A stretch of 64,000 nucleotides of DNA. Origin: Bacillus sp. 2B10. Lineage in GTDB: Bacteria > Pseudomonadota > Alphaproteobacteria > Sphingomonadales > Sphingomonadaceae. The stretch covers positions 79,733 to 143,732 of the forward strand of contig RPSH01000005.1 of assembly GCA_003946805.1 (NCBI GenBank), given 5' to 3'. Below are positions 37,873 through 47,031 of the stretch, one piece after another; position 1 is the first letter of the stretch, and every line of letters begins with the position of its first letter. Both the position numbers and the translations under genes were made by a program. The notes beneath the pieces were generated by a model that ran no database searches, was not told where the DNA came from, and saw nothing but the letters and a program-made list of their open reading frames with translations.

Positions 37873-39743
37873 TTCGGCGCGACCAGCGCATGCGGCGGCT
37901 GGTTGTACGCGGTATTCTGCCACGCGACGCCGAGGCGATAGACCGGGTCGTGCATCAGCGTCACCCGCCGGATCGCGGTGGGGAAGGGGGTGGCATAGAT
38001 GCGCAGCTCGCTGTTGTCCTCGCTGCGAAGGATCAACTCCTCGCGCCAGTCACCGAGGATGTCGGCCGACAGCGCGGGCGTCGCCTTGGTCCCGTTGTTC
38101 GACGTCGCACCCTCGGCCACCAGCAGCGGGGTCTCGCTGCCGGTCCGCCAGTCCCATTTGGTGATGCGGTTGCGGTCGAGCAGTTCGCGTGAGCTGTCGC
38201 CGTCCCACCAGATCGCAAAATTGGCGACCTTGGGCTTTGCGCCCGGAATGACCTTGCCCTGCGCGGTGTAGAGGTACGGCGTGCTGGAGTTCCAGTTCTC
38301 CTCGCCGGGATGGCGCGGGTCGATATCGGCGGACAGCCCGCGTCCGGTATCCTTCGTCGCGGGCGTGGTCCACAGCACCTTGCCGGTCCGCGCGTCGAGC
38401 ATCGCCGACCCGATTCCGCCATTGCGCGGTACCTCCTCGTGCACGCCGAACTTCTCGAGGCCGGGGCGCGTCGGGTCGAGGTCGCCCAGATGCATCGTGT
38501 CGCCATGGCCCAGCCCTGCGCTCCACAGCCCCTTGCCGTCGTCGTCGATCGCCATTGATCCATAGACGATCTCGTCGCGGCCATCGCCGTCGATATCGGC
38601 GACCGACAGGTTGTGGTTGCCCTGTCCGCCGAAGCGGGCATTGCCCGGCGCCGCGCTGTCGAACAGCCAGCGCCGCGTCAGCTTGCCGTCGCGCCAGTCC
38701 CATGCGGCGACGGTCGATCGTCCATAATAGCCGCGGCCGAACACCCCGCTGGGGCGCCTTCCGTCGAGATAGGCGACCCCGGCGAGGAACCGGTCGGATC
38801 GGTTGCCATAGCCATCGCCCCACAATGCCGCCAACCCTTCGGGCGTGTCGGACCCGCGCGGCGGGGCATAGGGGGCGCTGGCCAGCGCCCGGCCGGTGGC
38901 CCCTTCGAACACGGTCAGATATTCCGGACCCGACAGGATGCGGCCCTGTACCCGCGCGACCTTGCGCCCGTCGGGCAGGGTGGTCGCGCCGGTCCGGTCG
39001 GCCTGCGGCAGTTCGCCGCCCTTCGCCCGCCAGTCGGCCTTTGGGTCGCCCAGCACCCGGCCGGTGCCGTCGATCGTGCCGTCGGCGGTTTTGACCATGA
39101 TCTCCGCCCTGCCGTCGCCGTCGAAGTCATGGACCATGAACTGGCTGTAGTGCGCCCCTGAACGGATATTGTGGCCAAGGTCGATCCGCCACAGCCGCCT
39201 GCCGTCCAGCGTATAGGCGTCGAGCAGCGTCTCGCCGCTATAGCCGCCGAACGCATTGTCCTTCGAAATGGTCGGGTCCCATTTCAGGATGATCTCGTAC
39301 CGGCCGTCGCCATCGACGTCGCCGACGCTGGCGTCGTTGGCGGTATAGCCATAGCGCTCGCCCGCCGGCGTCACCCGCTCGGCGGGACGCTCCAGCGGGA
39401 TCGACCGATAGCCCTTGGCCCAGGTCGTCGCCTCGCTCGCCGGCTCGCGCCCGCCGATCGGCTCCAGCCGGTAGCGCGCATCGCGGCCGCCGCGCCTGTC
39501 GTGAAAACTCGACGCCCCGGCAATTCGCCGCGCGATCACCTGTCCGTCGCGCAACAGGCGAAATGCGGCGCCGCGCCGGTCATCGGCCAGCAGCCGCCAC
39601 GCGACATGGTTGCCGCCGCCGGTCGCGGGCACGGCGACGAGGCCGCGGTCGAGTCGTTCGTATTGACGGACCGGTCGCGGCGCCGCGCCGATCGTGATCG
39701 CCGCCAATCCGATCGCCAGTGCCGCCCTGTAGCTTTGCCGCAT
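37869..39743 (-). CDS. PL11 rhamnogalacturonan lyase
   Basis: The protein of about 624 residues cuts the RG-I backbone by beta-elimination, giving unsaturated oligosaccharides. It has a signal peptide (MRQSYRAALAIGLAAITIGAA) and an eight-bladed propeller with calcium motifs DVDGDGRYE, DFDGDGRAE and DIDGDGRDE. Conserved segments include FGGQGNHNLSVADIDG and PGEENWNSSTPYLY. Start 39743 is chosen for its signal peptide; ATG 39755 is an alternative. It is the first gene of a leftward transcript, divergent from a TonB receptor. Confidence 0.9.
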   Translation of the reverse strand: MRQSYRAALAIGLAAITIGAAPRPVRQYERLDRGLVAVPATGGGNHVAWRLLADDRRGAAFRLLRDGQVIARRIAGASSFHDRRGGRDARYRLEPIGGREPASEATTWAKGYRSIPLERPAERVTPAGERYGYTANDASVGDVDGDGRYEIILKWDPTISKDNAFGGYSGETLLDAYTLDGRRLWRIDLGHNIRSGAHYSQFMVHDFDGDGRAEIMVKTADGTIDGTGRVLGDPKADWRAKGGELPQADRTGATTLPDGRKVARVQGRILSGPEYLTVFEGATGRALASAPYAPPRGSDTPEGLAALWGDGYGNRSDRFLAGVAYLDGRRPSGVFGRGYYGRSTVAAWDWRDGKLTRRWLFDSAAPGNARFGGQGNHNLSVADIDGDGRDEIVYGSMAIDDDGKGLWSAGLGHGDTMHLGDLDPTRPGLEKFGVHEEVPRNGGIGSAMLDARTGKVLWTTPATKDTGRGLSADIDPRHPGEENWNSSTPYLYTAQGKVIPGAKPKVANFAIWWDGDSSRELLDRNRITKWDWRTGSETPLLVAEGATSNNGTKATPALSADILGDWREELILRSEDNSELRIYATPFPTAIRRVTLMHDPVYRLGVAWQNTAYNQPPHALVAPK

Positions 39744-39764
39744 CGTCCGTCCCATCACCTGAAA

Positions 39765-39782
39765 TGTTCCACCATGTGAACA
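39765..39782. promoter_or_regulatory. Candidate pectin-locus operator 2
   Basis: TGTTC-CACCATGT-GAACA is an inverted repeat between the divergent PL11 and TonB receptor genes. It shares TCCANCATGTG with the motif upstream of rhaM. It may serve both divergent promoters. The rest of the gap to 39911 has an AT-rich patch at 39786-39815 and no gene. Confidence 0.5.
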
Positions 39783-39911
39783 CCGATATCATATTGCGAA
39801 GATTCTGCTTTGCAATCGCGTCGTTCGTGATTACGCCATGGATCGAGCTTCACGATTTTGGCGGCGATGGGGAACAACTCCACACCGCGTCAGGGACAAG
39901 GAGGGGATTGC

Positions 39912-42900
39912 ATGACGCCGTTCGTCGACATTCGCGGATCGGGGCTGCGCAGCGCGGTATCGGGGCTGGCACTGATCGTGGCACTGGGCAGCGCACCGGC
40001 CATGGCGCAGGTCGCGCCGGGCGGCAGCACCACCGACGACGTGCGCTCGTCGCCCACCGACCCGCTGGCGGACGAAGTCGGCGACATCCTTGTCACCGGC
40101 ACCCGCGCGTCGCTGCAATCCGCCAACGCCCGCAAGAAGAACGCCGACACCGTCGTCGATTCGATCGTGGCGGAGGATATCGCCAGCTTCCCCGACAAGA
40201 ATGTCGGCGAGGCGCTGTCGCGCGTCACCGGCGTCCAGCTCCAGCGCGATTTCGGCGAAGGATCGCAGATTTCGATCCGCGGCGTCGAACCCGACCTCAA
40301 CCGTATCGAGATCAACGGCGTCAGCCAGCAGTCGCCCGGTGGCGGCCGCAGCGGCGACTTCCGCGAACTGGCGGTCGAACTGGTCAAGTCGGTCGACGTG
40401 TACAAGGGCTATACCGTCGACCTGACCGAAGGCGGCATCGGCGGCACCGTGCGCGTCGAGACCCGCCGGCCGCTCGAACTGACCAGGCCCCTGTTCAGCA
40501 TCAAGGGCGAGGCGCAGCGACTGAACCTGACCGAGAAATGGCGGCCGCGCTTCAACCTGACCGCGGGCCGTTCCGACCTGCTCGGCGGGCGGCTGGGCGT
40601 GCTGCTCAACGTCACGCACAGCGTGGTCGACACCCGCGGCGATTCGGTCGCGAACACCAACTGGCAACGCTATTTCGATTTCGACCGCTCGTCGGAAAAG
40701 ACCGTGGCCGATCCGGCCTACGCCAATTTCGGCACGTACGAGAGCTGCGCCGGGACCACGGGAACGACCGCCGCGATCGCCACCGCCAACCGCCTCGCGT
40801 GCGAAACCCAGTTCTTCGACTGGTCGCCGGGGTCGGTGCGCTATCGCAACAACGAACGCACCGATGCGCGCACCTCGCTGGACTTCCAGGCGCAGTACCA
40901 GTTCGCGGACAATTTCTCCGTCTGGGGCCAGGTGACGTTGAACTACCGCAACCAGAACCTGCGCGACACCAACTACGCCGTGAACATGGGCGGCGGGCTG
41001 AGCAACGCCGGCGTGCCGACCAGCACGCCCGACCTGACGCGCTTCAACCTCGACGCGGCGCTGGCCAGCAACGCCGCGGGCGGGGCATCGCGCGCGCGGC
41101 CGAACCAGTCGTTCGTGACGACCGACGGACATGTGCTGACCAGCTGGACGACCGCGCTCAACGCCGGTACCCCGCTGGGCAACAACGTCGTCGCCAATTC
41201 GGGCGGGGCCAGCAACATCGTCGGCGTGCAGCGCCGCGACTTCAGCTATGACGAGAATACGCGCTACTATCAGACCGGGTTCAAGTGGGAACTCGACCGG
41301 ATGAAGATGACGTTCCTCGCCTCGCGGTCGGAGGGCAACCGGGTCGACGAAACCAACCTCGTGTCGATCACCACGGGCGTGTCCGGGATCAGCATCGACC
41401 GGCGCAACGACGATGGGCTGCCGATCATCAACTTCCCCAGCGCCTTCGATCCGGCCAACATCGCCGCCTATGGCGACAACACCCGCCGCGGTGCGAACGG
41501 CGCGCTGCTGGTGCAGGCCGGTCCGACGCTGCAGTACCGTCCCAGCCAGCGCGACAGCGCCGAGGATCAGCTGAAGCTCGACGTCGATTACGATCTCGAT
41601 TGGGGTTTCCTGAAGAGCATCAAGTTCGGCGGCCAGTATCGCGACCAGGATCTGGTGTTCTACGGTGCGGGCGGTGCGCGCCTCTTCCGGCCCGAACTGC
41701 GTGCGCCCAACGGCACGATCATCCAGACGGCGCTGTCGCAGTACAACAACAACGTCTCGCTCACGACCGTCATCGGCGCGCCGCCCGCCAGCGGCCCGAT
41801 CCCCAACGTCTCCTACTTCACCCCGGCCCAGTACCAGCAGTTCCTCGCCACCAACGGCGGCGTCACCGGTGGTGCACCGCTGTTCGGCGGGATCAAGGGG
41901 GTGGAAGGCGCACCGGAACGGCTGGCGCAACCGCTGTTCGATTTCGCCAACCTGTCGCGTTTCTACGACCTGTCGGGCTTCAACCAGAGCCGGGTGCGCT
42001 TCGCCGACGGCCTGCCGCAGATCCCGGGCTACATCATCAACGAAAAGATCGTCGCCGGTTATCTCCGCGCCAATTTCGGCACCGAGTTCCTCGGCATGAA
42101 CCTGACCGGAAATGCGGGCATGCGCTACACCTACACCCGCAACAATTCGACCAGCAGCAACACCCGGCGCGAGAACCGCGTCCGTCCCGGCACCGGCGTT
42201 CCCGGCATCCCGGCGGTCATCGAGCTGGTGACGGTCGGCGTGAACGAAGTGACGCTGACCAGCGACTATCACGACTGGTTGCCGGCGGTGAACCTGTCGC
42301 TGGAAGTGCAGCCGAACCTGTTCGTCCGCGCGACCTATGCCAAGAACCTCGCGCGGCCCAGGCCGACCGACCTGTCGCCTGCCGTCAACTGCGTCGTCGA
42401 CGTCGCCGACACCATCGCGGGCGAGGATACCTGCACCGCGGGCAATCCGGCGCTGCAGCCGTACCGCGCCGACCAGTACGACCTGAACGCGGCATGGTAT
42501 CCCAATCGCGATACCGTGGTCAGCGTCGGCTATTACTACAAGGACATCAAGAGCTTCGTCCTGCCGGCCTCGGTGCGCTCGGGCGTCGACCTGTTCGGCG
42601 ACGGCACGCTGTATACGGTGCGGCAGCCGATCAACGGCTTCGGCGCGAAGCTCGACGGGTTCGAGGTCAGCGCGTCGACGGCCTTCACGTTCCTGCCGGC
42701 GCCGTTCGACGGGTTCGGCATCAACGGCAACTTCACCTACAGCCGCGCGCTCAACAGCTCGCTGACCAACATCGCCACCGGCGAGCCGCTCGACGCGTTC
42801 CCCGGCCTGTCGAAATACACCTACAATGGCAGCGTCTTCTACGACAAGGACTGGCTGAACGCGCGGCTGAGCTACAACAAGCGCAGCGACTACCTGCTGC

Positions 42901-43121
42901 TGGCCGCCGACGCCGCGGTCGCGAACAATCCGATCTTCCGCCGGGGCGAGACCTATCTCGACGCGCGGGTCCAGCTGCGCATCACGCCGCAATACAGCCT
43001 GTTCTTCGAAGCGCTGAACCTGACGAACGAGCTGGCACGGTCGTATATCGACGATGCCCGGTCGATCGAATATTCGGACTTCGGCCGCCGCATCTTCGTC
43101 GGCGCGCAGTTCAAGCTGTGA
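39912..43121 (+). CDS. TonB-dependent receptor for oligosaccharide uptake
   Basis: The 1069-residue receptor resembles the TIGR01782 type common in Sphingomonas, Caulobacter and Xanthomonas. It has a signal peptide (to AMAQVAPGG), a TonB box (GDILVTGTRASLQSANARKK), a plug with VVDSIVAEDIASFPDKNVGEALSRVTGVQ and a large barrel ending in GRRIFVGAQFKL. It probably imports RG-I oligosaccharides made by the neighbouring secreted lyase. AAGGAGG at 39898-39904 supports start 39912. The stop overlaps the next gene by 1 nt. Confidence 0.9.
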   Translation: MTPFVDIRGSGLRSAVSGLALIVALGSAPAMAQVAPGGSTTDDVRSSPTDPLADEVGDILVTGTRASLQSANARKKNADTVVDSIVAEDIASFPDKNVGEALSRVTGVQLQRDFGEGSQISIRGVEPDLNRIEINGVSQQSPGGGRSGDFRELAVELVKSVDVYKGYTVDLTEGGIGGTVRVETRRPLELTRPLFSIKGEAQRLNLTEKWRPRFNLTAGRSDLLGGRLGVLLNVTHSVVDTRGDSVANTNWQRYFDFDRSSEKTVADPAYANFGTYESCAGTTGTTAAIATANRLACETQFFDWSPGSVRYRNNERTDARTSLDFQAQYQFADNFSVWGQVTLNYRNQNLRDTNYAVNMGGGLSNAGVPTSTPDLTRFNLDAALASNAAGGASRARPNQSFVTTDGHVLTSWTTALNAGTPLGNNVVANSGGASNIVGVQRRDFSYDENTRYYQTGFKWELDRMKMTFLASRSEGNRVDETNLVSITTGVSGISIDRRNDDGLPIINFPSAFDPANIAAYGDNTRRGANGALLVQAGPTLQYRPSQRDSAEDQLKLDVDYDLDWGFLKSIKFGGQYRDQDLVFYGAGGARLFRPELRAPNGTIIQTALSQYNNNVSLTTVIGAPPASGPIPNVSYFTPAQYQQFLATNGGVTGGAPLFGGIKGVEGAPERLAQPLFDFANLSRFYDLSGFNQSRVRFADGLPQIPGYIINEKIVAGYLRANFGTEFLGMNLTGNAGMRYTYTRNNSTSSNTRRENRVRPGTGVPGIPAVIELVTVGVNEVTLTSDYHDWLPAVNLSLEVQPNLFVRATYAKNLARPRPTDLSPAVNCVVDVADTIAGEDTCTAGNPALQPYRADQYDLNAAWYPNRDTVVSVGYYYKDIKSFVLPASVRSGVDLFGDGTLYTVRQPINGFGAKLDGFEVSASTAFTFLPAPFDGFGINGNFTYSRALNSSLTNIATGEPLDAFPGLSKYTYNGSVFYDKDWLNARLSYNKRSDYLLLAADAAVANNPIFRRGETYLDARVQLRITPQYSLFFEALNLTNELARSYIDDARSIEYSDFGRRIFVGAQFKL

Positions 43122-43786
43122 TGCAACGCACCGGCCGCCTTGCCCCGGCGGGCGGCTGGTGCCTGTTGCTGCTGGCGGGCTGCGCTCCGCTCGACCGGCC
43201 GGCGCCTGCCGGCTGGGTGACCGAGGCGCAGGACCCGCGGGCGACCGTCGCGTTCCTGCCCGGCGGCGTCATCGACATCGATACGCCCGCCGGGCTGACG
43301 CTGTGGCATCCGCAACCGCTCGACGGCCCGGTGCGGATCACGTTCGAGGCGATGGCCGTCGCGGCGGGTGGTCCCAACGACCGGGTCAGCGACCTCAACG
43401 CCTTCTGGATGGCGACCGAGCCGGCGGGCGGCACGGTGCCCGGTAGGCGCAGCGGCCGGTTCGAAGATTACGATACGCTGACGACCTATTATGTCGGCAT
43501 CGGCGGCAACGGCAACACCACCACCCGGATGCGGCGCTATACCGGCCGGGCGGGGGATCGCCCGCTACTGCCGCAACACGACCGCCGCGATCCCGGCGCG
43601 TTGCTTCAGCCCGATCGCTGGACCCGGATCGCGCTGGTCGCCGACGGCACGCGCATCGCGGTCGAGCGGGACGGGCGGCCGCTGTTCGCCTTGCAGGACC
43701 CGCAACCCTATCGCCGCGGATGGTTCGCCCTCCGTACGACCCAAAGCCATTTGCGTATCCGGGGCGTCACGATCGCACGCCCCTGA
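43121..43786 (+). CDS. DUF6250 lipoprotein of the pectin locus
   Basis: The 221-residue protein has a lipoprotein signal (CLLLLAGC, Cys21). A beta-rich domain contains VRITFEAMAVAAGGPNDRVSDLNAFWMATEP and TTYYVGIGGNGNTTTRMRRY and ends RTTQSHLRIRGVTIARP. This pattern matches my recollection of DUF6250, a concanavalin-like fold found next to rhamnogalacturonan genes, with no proven activity. It could be a sugar-binding or lyase accessory protein on the outer membrane. It is translationally coupled to the TonB receptor and followed by PL26. Confidence 0.7.
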   Translation: MQRTGRLAPAGGWCLLLLAGCAPLDRPAPAGWVTEAQDPRATVAFLPGGVIDIDTPAGLTLWHPQPLDGPVRITFEAMAVAAGGPNDRVSDLNAFWMATEPAGGTVPGRRSGRFEDYDTLTTYYVGIGGNGNTTTRMRRYTGRAGDRPLLPQHDRRDPGALLQPDRWTRIALVADGTRIAVERDGRPLFALQDPQPYRRGWFALRTTQSHLRIRGVTIARP

Positions 43787-43801
43787 CCCGGAGACTGCAC
43801 G

Positions 43802-46504
43802 ATGCGGATAAGCCGCCGGACCCTGATGGGCGCGACGATGCTGGCGGCGGGTGCCGCCCGACTGCCCGATGCGCTCGCCGCGCCCGCCCAGCCCGACAGC
43901 CGCCCCGGCGCCAGATGGGTCGAGGGGACGATGCCCGCGCTGCATCACGGCCAGACCTTCGGCATCGCGTGGCCGCGCGGGCAGGTGTCGCCGCGCCGGT
44001 CGCTGGCGGTACGGGATGCGGCCGGCAGGGCGATCGCGGCGCAGAGCTGGACCACCGCGACCTGGCCCGACGGCAGCGTCAAATGGAGCGCCCACGCGCT
44101 CCCCGCCGATGCGCAGCCCGGCTCCGGGGTAACGGTCGTGCCCGGCCGTCCGTCCGCACCCGATCGTCCGGTTGCGATCGAGGATAGTGACGACGCGATC
44201 CTCGTCACGATCGGCGAGCGTCGATGGGAGATCGCCCGCAGCGGCGATGCGCTGGTCCGCCTTGCCTGGCATCGCGACCGGATCGTGTTGCGGGACGCCG
44301 CGCTGGTCGCAGAGGTCCGCCGCGGCGATCCCGAAGGCCCGCGCACGCCGCTGACCGGCCGGATCGTGCGCGCGGTCGTCGAACAGCGCGGACCGGTCCG
44401 CGCCGTCATCCGGCTGGAAGGGCATCATGTCGCGCCCGGCCTGTCGATCCTGCCGTTCGTCGTGCGGCTCTATGCCTATGCCGGGGCGGAGGGGCTGCGG
44501 ATCGTCCACAGCTTCGTCCACGACGTCGATCCCGCTGCGCTGTTCGTGTCCGGCGTCGGGCTGACCACCGCCGTTCCGATGGCGGCGGCGTTGCACGACC
44601 GCCATGTCCGCATCGCGCTGGACGACGATGCGATGTTCGTCGAGGCGGTACGCCCGCTGACCGGCCTGCGCCGCGATCCGGGCGAGGCGACCCGCCGCGC
44701 GCAGATCGCCGGACAGGCCACGCCGCCGCCCGCCGCCATGGCGCGTCCGGTCGGCGACCTGCTCGAACGCATCCCGGCATGGGGCGAGATGTCGCTGGCG
44801 CAATTCTCGGCACAGGGCTTCACGCTGCGCAAGCGCACCGGGCCCGGCCATGGCTGGATCGACGCGGCGGAGGGACGGCGGGCGCCCGGGTTTGCCTATG
44901 TCGGATCGCCGATGGGCGGTGCGGCGATCGGCGCGCGCTGGTTCTGGCAGCGGCATCCGGGCGAGATTGCGATCGCCGACGCCGCCGGCGACGCGGCGAA
45001 GCTAACCCTTTGGCTATGGTCGCCGCGCGCGGCGGCGATGGACCTGCGCCCCTATCGCGCGACGATGGGGATGGAGGGGTACGACGCGCAGAACGAAGGA
45101 CTGGCCGTCACCTACGAGGATTACGAGCCCGGCTGGGACAGCGCGAGCGGAATCGCGCGCTCCAGCGAACTGATGCTGTGGTCGTTCCCCGCGACGCCCG
45201 ACACCGCGCGGTTGCAGGCGCTGGCGAGGGCGGTGGTCGATGCGCCGCAACTGGTCGCCGATCCGGCGGGATTGCACGCGGCGGGCGTGTTCGGCCACTG
45301 GTCGCTGCCCGACCGCTCGACCCCCAACCGCGCCGCGATCGAGGATCAGCTGACCCGGCTGGTCGACTTCTATTCCGGGGAGGTCGAACGGCGCCATTGG
45401 TACGGATTCTGGAACCATGGCGACGTCATGCACAGCTATGACGCCGATCGGCACCAGTGGCGCTACGACATCGGCGGCTATGCGTGGGCGAACAGTGAAT
45501 TGTCGCCCGACCTGTGGCTGTGGATGCAGGCGCTGCGCACCGGCGGTGGACAGGCTTATCGCCTTGCCGAGGCGATGACCCGGCATACCGGCGAGGTCGA
45601 TGTCTATCATCTCGGCCGGTTCCGTGGGCTGGGCACCCGCCACGGTGTCCAGCACTGGAGCGACAGTTCGAAGCAGCCGCGCGTCAGCAACGCCGCCTAT
45701 CGTCGCATCTTCTACTATCTCACCGCCGACGAACGCGTCGGCGACCTGATGCGCGATCTGCTTGCCTCCGAACGGACGTTGCAGGACGTGGAGATCGGAC
45801 GGAAGGTGCCCGGCGCGAAGCGGCCGGTCCTGCCCGCCGGGACGATCGAGATGTCGTTCGGGACGGTCTGGGCGTCGCTGGCGGCGGCATGGCTGACCGA
45901 GTGGGAACGGACCGGCGACCGGCGCTGGCGCGACCGGCTGACCGCGGGCATGGACAGCATCGGCCGATTGCAGCACGGCTGGATGGCAGGCAGCGCGCCC
46001 TACGACCTCGCCAGCGGGCGGTTCGTCGGGCCGGGCGGCGGCGTATCGATCTCGCACCTGAACGCGGTGTTCGGCGCGGCCGAGATCAATGCCGAGCTGC
46101 TGCAACTGCTCGACGTTCCGCGCTACCGTGCGGCGTGGCTCGACTATTGCCGCTATTACAACGCCCCGCGCGACGTGTTCGCCGCGCGGTTCGGGCCGCG
46201 CAAGGGATCGGAAAATCTGGGCGAGGCGCATTCGCGCCTGACTGCCTTCGCCGCCTGGGCAGACAAGGACACCGCGCTTGCGACGCGCGGGGCAAGCGAG
46301 TTCTTCGCCGGTCGCGCCGGGCTCGGCACCGCCACCGCAGACCCGCGCCGGTCGTTGCCCGGTGGCGTGGTGGAGTGGCCGGGCGTCAGCACCAACGCCG
46401 CGTCGCAATGGGGATTGGCTGCGATCGAAAACCTCGCGCTCATTCCGGCACAGATCGACGCCGGGACCATCCGGCACCGGCGGGGCGACGCGGCATCGGA
46501 ATAG
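43802..46504 (+). CDS. Exo-rhamnogalacturonan lyase-like (PL26/YetA) protein
   Basis: The 900-residue protein has a Tat signal (MRISRRTLMGATMLAAGAARL). An N-terminal beta barrel of the PcRGLX/YetA type follows, then an alpha/alpha-barrel region with HWYGFWNHGDVMHSYDADRHQWRYDIGGYAW and HGVQHWSDSSKQPRVSNAAYRR, and a C-terminal beta region. Family members cleave disaccharide units from the RG-I chain end. Together with PL11 it would give endo plus exo depolymerisation. It is the third gene of the TonB receptor operon. Confidence 0.82.
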   Translation: MRISRRTLMGATMLAAGAARLPDALAAPAQPDSRPGARWVEGTMPALHHGQTFGIAWPRGQVSPRRSLAVRDAAGRAIAAQSWTTATWPDGSVKWSAHALPADAQPGSGVTVVPGRPSAPDRPVAIEDSDDAILVTIGERRWEIARSGDALVRLAWHRDRIVLRDAALVAEVRRGDPEGPRTPLTGRIVRAVVEQRGPVRAVIRLEGHHVAPGLSILPFVVRLYAYAGAEGLRIVHSFVHDVDPAALFVSGVGLTTAVPMAAALHDRHVRIALDDDAMFVEAVRPLTGLRRDPGEATRRAQIAGQATPPPAAMARPVGDLLERIPAWGEMSLAQFSAQGFTLRKRTGPGHGWIDAAEGRRAPGFAYVGSPMGGAAIGARWFWQRHPGEIAIADAAGDAAKLTLWLWSPRAAAMDLRPYRATMGMEGYDAQNEGLAVTYEDYEPGWDSASGIARSSELMLWSFPATPDTARLQALARAVVDAPQLVADPAGLHAAGVFGHWSLPDRSTPNRAAIEDQLTRLVDFYSGEVERRHWYGFWNHGDVMHSYDADRHQWRYDIGGYAWANSELSPDLWLWMQALRTGGGQAYRLAEAMTRHTGEVDVYHLGRFRGLGTRHGVQHWSDSSKQPRVSNAAYRRIFYYLTADERVGDLMRDLLASERTLQDVEIGRKVPGAKRPVLPAGTIEMSFGTVWASLAAAWLTEWERTGDRRWRDRLTAGMDSIGRLQHGWMAGSAPYDLASGRFVGPGGGVSISHLNAVFGAAEINAELLQLLDVPRYRAAWLDYCRYYNAPRDVFAARFGPRKGSENLGEAHSRLTAFAAWADKDTALATRGASEFFAGRAGLGTATADPRRSLPGGVVEWPGVSTNAASQWGLAAIENLALIPAQIDAGTIRHRRGDAASE

Positions 46505-46600
46505 GGCGGACGAACGTCGCGTCGAGGAAGTAGCTGGGACCGTCCATCCTTGCTCCGTCACCCCGAAACAGGTCGAGACCTCTGCGAAAGCGCTCAACCC

Positions 46601-46690
46601 GTACCCCGGCGAAGGCCGGGGCCCAGTTGGGAGGCATTGGTAGGATACGGAAAAGCCTTTCCAACTGGATCCCGGCCTTCGCCGGGGTAC
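46601..46690. repeat. Paired palindromic repeat (family A)
   Basis: A unit starting GTACCCCGGCGAAGGCCGGG and continuing CCCAGTTGG is mirrored by CCAACTGGATCCCGGCC ending GGGGTAC, giving a 90-nt composite hairpin. It lies in the 480-bp gap after PL26. The rest of the gap (46505-46600, 46691-46986) has no gene I can support. Confidence 0.8.
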
Positions 46691-46986
46691 GGCGAGGAGT
46701 TGGCTCTTTTCGAGACGTTCACAAAGGTCTCGAACAGGTCCGGGATGACCAGAACAATGGCGCCGTAGACCCGGAACGACACTGGATAGCTGAATGTCGA
46801 CCGGTCCTGACGGAACCCCGTATCAAGTCCGCAGTGACGACGGCAGGGACGGTCCTGTTTCCCGTGCGTCTCACGACCCCCGAACCATTCATCCCCCGTC
46901 CACCTCGCCCGTTGCAGGGTGAACGATTGCGCGGCCATAATGCGCGTGCTAACGGCGCGCCCTTGAACCACAGGGACGCGGTCGAC

Positions 46987-47031
46987 ATGACCAAGCTCGT
47001 AGCCTCTTCGGCGCGGTTCCCGCGCCTGTGA
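46987..47031 (+). CDS. 14-residue upstream ORF overlapping kup
   Basis: ATG 46987 opens a short frame, [14 protein letters not shown], whose TGA overlaps the GTG start of kup in GTGA. An AGGGA lies 12-16 nt before it. Such an arrangement would couple kup translation to reading of the leader. It may be chance; no amino acid bias suggests attenuation. Confidence 0.35.
   Translation: MTKLVASSARFPRL

Noticed and set aside
39831..42992. 1053-aa minus-strand ORF opposite the pectin TonB receptor
   Set aside because: Shadow of the receptor gene, with no recognisable motif.
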